Shown here one piece after another: positions 59,707 through 64,000 of a DNA stretch of 64,000 bases. The notes beneath the pieces were generated by a model. That model saw nothing but the letters and a program-made list of their open reading frames with translations. It made no database searches and had not been told where the DNA came from. Origin of the DNA: Methylosarcina fibrata AML-C10 (lineage in GTDB: Bacteria > Pseudomonadota > Gammaproteobacteria > Methylococcales > Methylomonadaceae); the NCBI RefSeq assembly GCF_000372865.1, contig NZ_KB889965.1:28719-92718 (forward strand), given 5' to 3'. Position 1 is the stretch's first letter; each line of letters starts with the position of its first letter. The position numbers and the translations under genes are program-made.

Positions 59707-60650
59707 CCGTTCCCCACGAGCGTGGGGATGAACCGCCGCCTTAGCATCATCAGGCAACGTATAATAACCGTTCCCCACGAGCGTGGGGATGAACCGCAAA
59801 TCAGCTCCGCCGCGATATTGCCCACGTTCCGTTCCCCACGAGCGTGGGGATGAACCGAATAAAATCTTTGTAGGTTTCTAATGGAATCACCGTTCCCCAC
59901 GAGCGTGGGGATGAACCGCCGTTATGTTTAATCCGGTTGCTAAGATGATACCGTTCCCCACGAGCGTGGGGATGAACCGGAATTGTTATATTTTATTTGT
60001 TGATTCCACGACCGTTCCCCACGAGCGTGGGGATGAACCGCAAAGTAACGGGAATAATATTTTCCCGTTTCTCCGTTCCCCACGAGCGTGGGGATGAACC
60101 GCAAGCTATTTGCTTGAATATCCAGCTCTTTGTCCGTTCCCCACGAGCGTGGGGATGAACCGCCCCATTCCATAACAGGGCTTTCTCTGGCTTCCCGTTC
60201 CCCACGAGCGTGGGGATGAACCGCCATTGGTTCTATAGATCACACCGACACAGGACCGTTCCCCACGAGCGTGGGGATGAACCGTGATCCGCATCCTGGT
60301 GACTCCGAACAAAGCCCCGTTCCCCACGAGCGTGGGGATGAACCGGCGTTTGCCGTGCCGGATGATAAAAAGGCCTACCGTTCCCCACGAGCGTGGGGAT
60401 GAACCGAATTTCGTTTTCCTGGCCGAGAATGTTAGCGACCGTTCCCCACGAGCGTGGGGATGAACCGCGTCCCGGCATAAAGCCGAGGGCATGACAACCC
60501 CGTTCCCCAAGAGCGTGGGGATGAACCGACTGAAGGTCAGGCGAAAGCTGCCCATTGCTGCCGTTCCCCACGAGCGTGGGGATGAACCGGCAGGCGTGTT
60601 GCGACTAACCTTGACCTGAATCCGTTCCCCACGAGCGTGGGGATGAACCG
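59707..60650 (+). CRISPR. Type I-E CRISPR array, trailer segment (16 repeats)
   Basis: Same 29-base repeat; starts 59707 and the last repeat begins at 60622, exactly 15 periods of 61. One internal variant at 60510 (C to A at repeat position 11). One spacer (60041-60072) is palindromic. The oldest spacers of the locus are here. Confidence 0.98.
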
Positions 60651-60660
60651 GCGGCGATAC

Positions 60661-61658
60661 CTACCGCGTGCCGCTGGGAAAAATAAACTGCAAGTGACCG
60701 GAGACGGGCCTTTTGGACTGGTTTACGGTAATCTGGCCGGGGATCCGGTGAATTCCGTGGCGCATTTGTTGCGCATGGGTTCCGGGGAAGTTCCGCGAGC
60801 GGGATCGAATCCGATGGCCGGAGATATCAGTTTAGTGGCCGGATTCCCAGTTATACAAGGCGTAGGGGATATGGATTGATGCACATCGATGCGCACGGCC
60901 GGAACGACGTGCTGAATTGATTACCTTCGCTATTGACCGAAAGCGTGCCGTATTCGCGTCTATAGGTATTAAAAAAGGATTGCAACCTAAAGACGGTGAG
61001 AAAGTCCGTTACTACCTCGGCGATGGGGATTATGAGGCGTAGATAAGGCAAAATTTTGACAATTTGCCAACCGCCGATTGGGCGCACACGTCGTATGCTA
61101 TCGACCTAGAAAATAGGCTGCCCATGGGACCTGTGCGGTCAACGTCACCACCATCAACCGCGGCGCGTCCACGGGCAGCCCAAAGAACGGGGCAGCGCAG
61201 CCCCCACCGAGAATATATCACGAAACCCGCGCGCCTACGAAAACTTGATGACCGAAGAACAATTCGGCCTTCTCGACGAAGCTTGAGCACTGCACCGGTT
61301 GCGCAAGGAAAACTTGGAATCCGGGCCGGCCTTCGGGCTGACGCAAGTGGGACGAGATGGCCTGTCGGCCTTGCAGGGCGCGGAAATACCGAAGGCATTC
61401 TTTAACAGCAAGTCCAGTCAGGCGGCCGACATTGAGCAATTTCGCAAAGCCTTCCCGGGACAGAATGACGTCTGGAAAGCTCTGAAAAACTATGCACTCA
61501 GCGATTTGAAGCAAGCGGCAACCAAATCTAATAGCGTTCTGTCGGACGCCAATCTGCAAAACTGTATGAAATACCGATCGAGTGCCTTAAAAGGCTTGTT
61601 GACGGACAAGCAACTGGACGAATTGAGAGCCGTCGCGGCGGACGTCCGGCGGAGCTGA
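60661..61658 (+). pseudogene. Decayed phage-type polyvalent protein remnant
   Basis: Several frames carry pieces that look phage-derived. Residues coded at about 60690-60879 include VNSVAHLLRMGSGEVPRA and GDISLV, similar to nuclease-like (PBECR/MuF-type) domains of phage polyvalent proteins. At 60915-61040 a different frame gives AELITFAIDRKRAVF ending in a stop. At 61299-61658 an open frame contains FRKAFPGQNDVWKALKNY and KYRSSALKGLLTDKQLDE, in the style of phage internal or capsid-associated proteins, preceded in frame by a stop. Frames shift repeatedly, so this is a remnant. Family assignment is tentative. Confidence 0.5.
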
Positions 61659-61662
61659 AATC

Positions 61663-61691
61663 CAGTTCCCTACGAGTATGGGGATGAGACT
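61663..61691 (+). repeat. Degenerate CRISPR repeat beyond the array
   Basis: 29 bases matching the array repeat at 22 positions; the core TTCCCTACGAGTATGGGGATGA keeps the order and spacing. It lies 1012 bases after the last intact repeat. Best read as an ancient terminal repeat separated from the array by the phage-like segment. Confidence 0.75.
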
Positions 61692-61864
61692 TGATAATCC
61701 GTCCATATGGAACGGTCGGATTGTGCCAGTCTGTCTCTTGACGGAAAGAAAATGAGAGTAAAAAATTTAGAGATGGCAATGTCGAGCAGATAGTGAACCT
61801 GGCTTTCTGCTCAAATATTATTCATCGCAAGCTGAAATTTGATTGTCGTTGGAAAACACGGATA

Positions 61865-62727
61865 ACCTAGTAGCGTACCAAACTTGCTTTGATAAATAGT
61901 TAATGTAATATTTCAATTTCCTGTATCAAACCAATGAAACTAAAATACTTACCCTATGCCAGCAAAAAATATCGCGTAAAACTGACTGAAACCGAACGAA
62001 GTGAGCTACTGGGGTTGCTCAATAAAGGCCGCGCATCGTCACGGAGTGTTGGTGTATTCCCCCGCAAGCGAATGCCGATTTTGTTTGCGCGATGGAAGAT
62101 GTTTTAGAAACGTATCATCGAAGCTATACCGAGGACGAAGTGTTGGTTTGCCTGGATGAAACCAGCAAGCAGCATATTAAAGAAACACGAACCCCGTTGC
62201 CCGCCAGGCCCGGCGAACCCGAGAAACAGGATTTTGAATAGGAACGTAACGGCGTCAGCCATTTATTTATGTTGTTTGCACCCCTTGAGGGATGGCGAAA
62301 CGTGAAGGTGACAGATCATCACACCCGGGAGGATTGGGCGCGGGTGATCAAAGAATTAGTCGATGAGCATTTTCCTGAAAAGAAGATCGTCCTGGTGATG
62401 GATAACCTGAATACCCATAAGGTCAGTTCCCTTTACGCCGCATTCAAACCGGAAGAAGCGCGCAGAATTGCGGAACGGATTGAGATTCACTATACCCCAA
62501 AGCATGGCAGTTGGTTGGATATGGCGGAGATAGAAATTGGCGTTATGGTTAGGCAATGCCTGAACCGGCGCATACCCGATCAAGACGCGTTAAAGCGTGA
62601 AATAAAGGCTTGGCAAGATCAACGGAATCAGAGGGGGGGTATGTGGATTGGCGGTTTACGACTCAAGATGCTCGGGTGAAATTAAAATCCCTCTATCCAG
62701 CAATATAAGCTTGGCGGACTACTAGGA
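61865..62727 (+). mobile_element. Internally deleted IS630-family relic
   Basis: Imperfect inverted repeats (left ACCTAGTAGCGTACCAAACTT, right complement TCCTAGTAGTCCGCCAAGCTT) bounded by TA at 61863-61864 and 62728-62729. At 863 bp it is shorter than the intact copy in the array (1215 bp). Confidence 0.7.
61935..62679 (+). pseudogene. IS630 transposase pseudogene
   Basis: Starts YASKKYRVKLTETERSELLGLL, then loses most of the DNA-binding half at about 62040 and shifts frame into ARWKMF/VCAMEDVLETY. Later the stop TAG after EPEKQDFE (about 62240) breaks the frame. The DDE half remains recognisable: LVCLDETSKQHIKE, LVMDNLNTHKVSSLYAAF and KHGSWLDMAEIEIGV. Cannot make an active transposase. Confidence 0.85.
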
Positions 62728-62893
62728 TAGATGCTGCGATGAATCGGTATTGCTTTTTTAAAGGCGAATTCGATAGTTTTTTAAAAGCTGAAAAGACAAA
62801 GGAGGCCCCCCTCGTTATTTTTTCCATCCTCCTCATCTTTCCGATAAGCGTCAAGACTCCTTTTGCAGCACTTCGCCAATTACAGGCCACCTT

Positions 62894-64000
62894 CTAAGCA
62901 GCTTCTTCCTTGGATTTGTCGGGTTTTTGGGTGACTTTTTGCAGCGGTTCGGAATTGGAGAAAGCCACTTTTCTTTGCTCGAGGAAATCGATCCGTTTTT
63001 GCACCTTGCGGCGGTCGCCGCCGCTGCGGCCGCTGTCCTTGACCTTCTGATCGCTATGGCGCCGGTCCACGTACTGGATTTCATAGGTGCTGCGCAGATA
63101 GCGCGCCAGCTCCTGCTCGCGTCCCGCCGCGCCTTTTTCTTCGAGCATGATGTGGTAGATGATCTCGATGCCCTTGGCCAGGGTGTTCCAGTCGAAATTG
63201 CCCTGCAGGGTGATTTTGGCCTGGGCGCCCAGGATGTCCCGCAGATCCTTGCGCTGCAACAAAAAGGCGATGCCGGCGCCGAGACTGTCGTGATCGTGGT
63301 CCGGCGCCAGATAGGCGTTGAACATGTGGTGCAGCCCTTTGCCGCCGCCCTCGAAACTGACGATGGCCTTGCCCGCCGCCATGTAATTCAACAGCTTGAC
63401 CGGATGGCCGGGACACTCGGGCCGCGGCACCACGGTCACGTCCGCGGCCGCCAGATAGTCCGGCAGATCCTCCAGCGCCACCGGATAGGCGAACACCAGC
63501 CGTTTCTCGATGCCCAGTTCCTGCGCCAGCGCCAGATACTCCTGCTGATGGCCTTTGTGCAGGATGTTGCAGGCGATCATCAGCATCGCGTCCGGGCATT
63601 CCTGCAGCGTGCGCTGCATCGCTTTCAGCAGATAATCCAGCCGCTGAAACTGATCCAGAGTGCCGGTGTACATGACCAGAGGCTTGCTGCCGATGCCGTG
63701 CTTGGCCCGCACTTTGGCGCCGTTGCCGTGCGCGAACATGTCCAGATTGACCCCGGCCGGCACCACCTTCAGGCGCGCCGCCGCCACCCCTTTGTCCAGC
63801 AGGAATTCCTTCAGGCTGTCCGACACCATGGTCACATAGTCGCCGGTTCTCGGCACCAGCACGTCCAGCAGCTTGCCCAGAAACACCGCCAGTGCCCGCG
63901 GCTTGATGAAGTTGTAGGTGGGCAACTCGTCGGCCATGCTGTTGACCGCGTTGTACAGCATCGGCCGGCCGGTCAACAGCTTGCCCAGCCAGCCGATCAG
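62894..64000 (-). CDS. Glycosyltransferase family 4 (GT-B) protein, partial
   Basis: About 369 residues in the window; the frame continues past the right edge, so the N-terminal Rossmann domain is cut. C-terminal GT4 domain: VVPAGVNLDMFAHGNG, VMYTGTLDQFQRLDYLLKAM, DLPDYLAAADVTVVPRPE, and CPGHPVKLLNYMAAGKAIVSF with the donor-binding Glu/Lys area. The last 70 residues are a lysine/arginine-rich, low-complexity tail (DRRKVQKRIDFLEQRKVAF) not usual for the family. Confidence 0.85.
   Translation of the reverse strand: MIGWLGKLLTGRPMLYNAVNSMADELPTYNFIKPRALAVFLGKLLDVLVPRTGDYVTMVSDSLKEFLLDKGVAAARLKVVPAGVNLDMFAHGNGAKVRAKHGIGSKPLVMYTGTLDQFQRLDYLLKAMQRTLQECPDAMLMIACNILHKGHQQEYLALAQELGIEKRLVFAYPVALEDLPDYLAAADVTVVPRPECPGHPVKLLNYMAAGKAIVSFEGGGKGLHHMFNAYLAPDHDHDSLGAGIAFLLQRKDLRDILGAQAKITLQGNFDWNTLAKGIEIIYHIMLEEKGAAGREQELARYLRSTYEIQYVDRRHSDQKVKDSGRSGGDRRKVQKRIDFLEQRKVAFSNSEPLQKVTQKPDKSKEEAA

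Noticed and set aside
50555..60571. Dozens of minus-strand open frames with repeated [18 protein letters not shown] and FIPTLVGNG segments
   Set aside because: These are translations of the CRISPR repeat in its three minus-strand frames, joined by spacer codons. They are a known annotation artefact and not proteins.

Overview
The window is a gammaproteobacterial chromosome segment. Housekeeping gene content (bioBFH, comF, TonB/ExbBD, a complete System I cytochrome c maturation operon ccmABCDEFGHI, ergothioneine genes egtBD, ppk1, fabAB, ttcA) together with several short palindromic repeat families typical of methylotroph and related genomes suggests a Methylococcales-type methanotroph. That placement is an inference: no methane or methanol oxidation gene lies in the window.

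Layout. 1-2.7 kb: biotin genes on the minus strand (bioB, bioF, bioH cut by the edge) with a candidate BirA operator between bioB and divergent comF. 3.5-5.4 kb: tonB-exbB-exbD. 5.4-7.2 kb: a solo M41-like HEAGH metallopeptidase and a divergent IHF/HU gene, with an unexplained plus-strand terminator between them. 7.5-15.3 kb: rlmB and the full ccm operon. 15.3-24.7 kb: DUF1614, DUF427, egtB-egtD, a small membrane protein, def, ppk, a methyltransferase and a D-cysteine desulfhydrase/ACC deaminase-like enzyme. 24.8-30.7 kb: a co-directional four-gene island made of a TIR-like/TPR/SLOG-like protein, a SLATT two-TM protein, a SIR2-like/TIR fusion and a membrane-anchored nSTAND NTPase. This is the best candidate for an undescribed nucleotide- or NAD-centred conflict system. 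30.7-38.8 kb: PHP-domain nuclease, ABC exporter, slt, fabA-fabB, ttcA and a small membrane protein.

39.1-62.7 kb is a type I-E CRISPR-Cas locus: a WYL regulator, then cas3-cse1-cse2-cas7e-cas5e-cas6e. Next comes a block of toxin-antitoxin genes (orphan HicB, RHH/PIN, MntA/HepT) inside the cas cluster, and then cas1-cas2, a leader with a candidate IHF site, and an array of about 148 repeats of 29 bp. The array is split by an IS630-family element that sits within a spacer. It contains one spacer present twice and two spacers that are themselves palindromic. It ends in about 1 kb of decayed phage-like coding sequence, followed by a single degenerate repeat and a second, internally deleted IS630 relic. 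The window closes with a partial glycosyltransferase on the minus strand.

The WYL protein and the cas operon probably form one regulated unit. The TA genes between the interference and adaptation modules could stabilise the locus or couple immunity to dormancy. The SLATT/SIR2-TIR/nSTAND island 10 kb upstream makes this part of the chromosome defence-rich.
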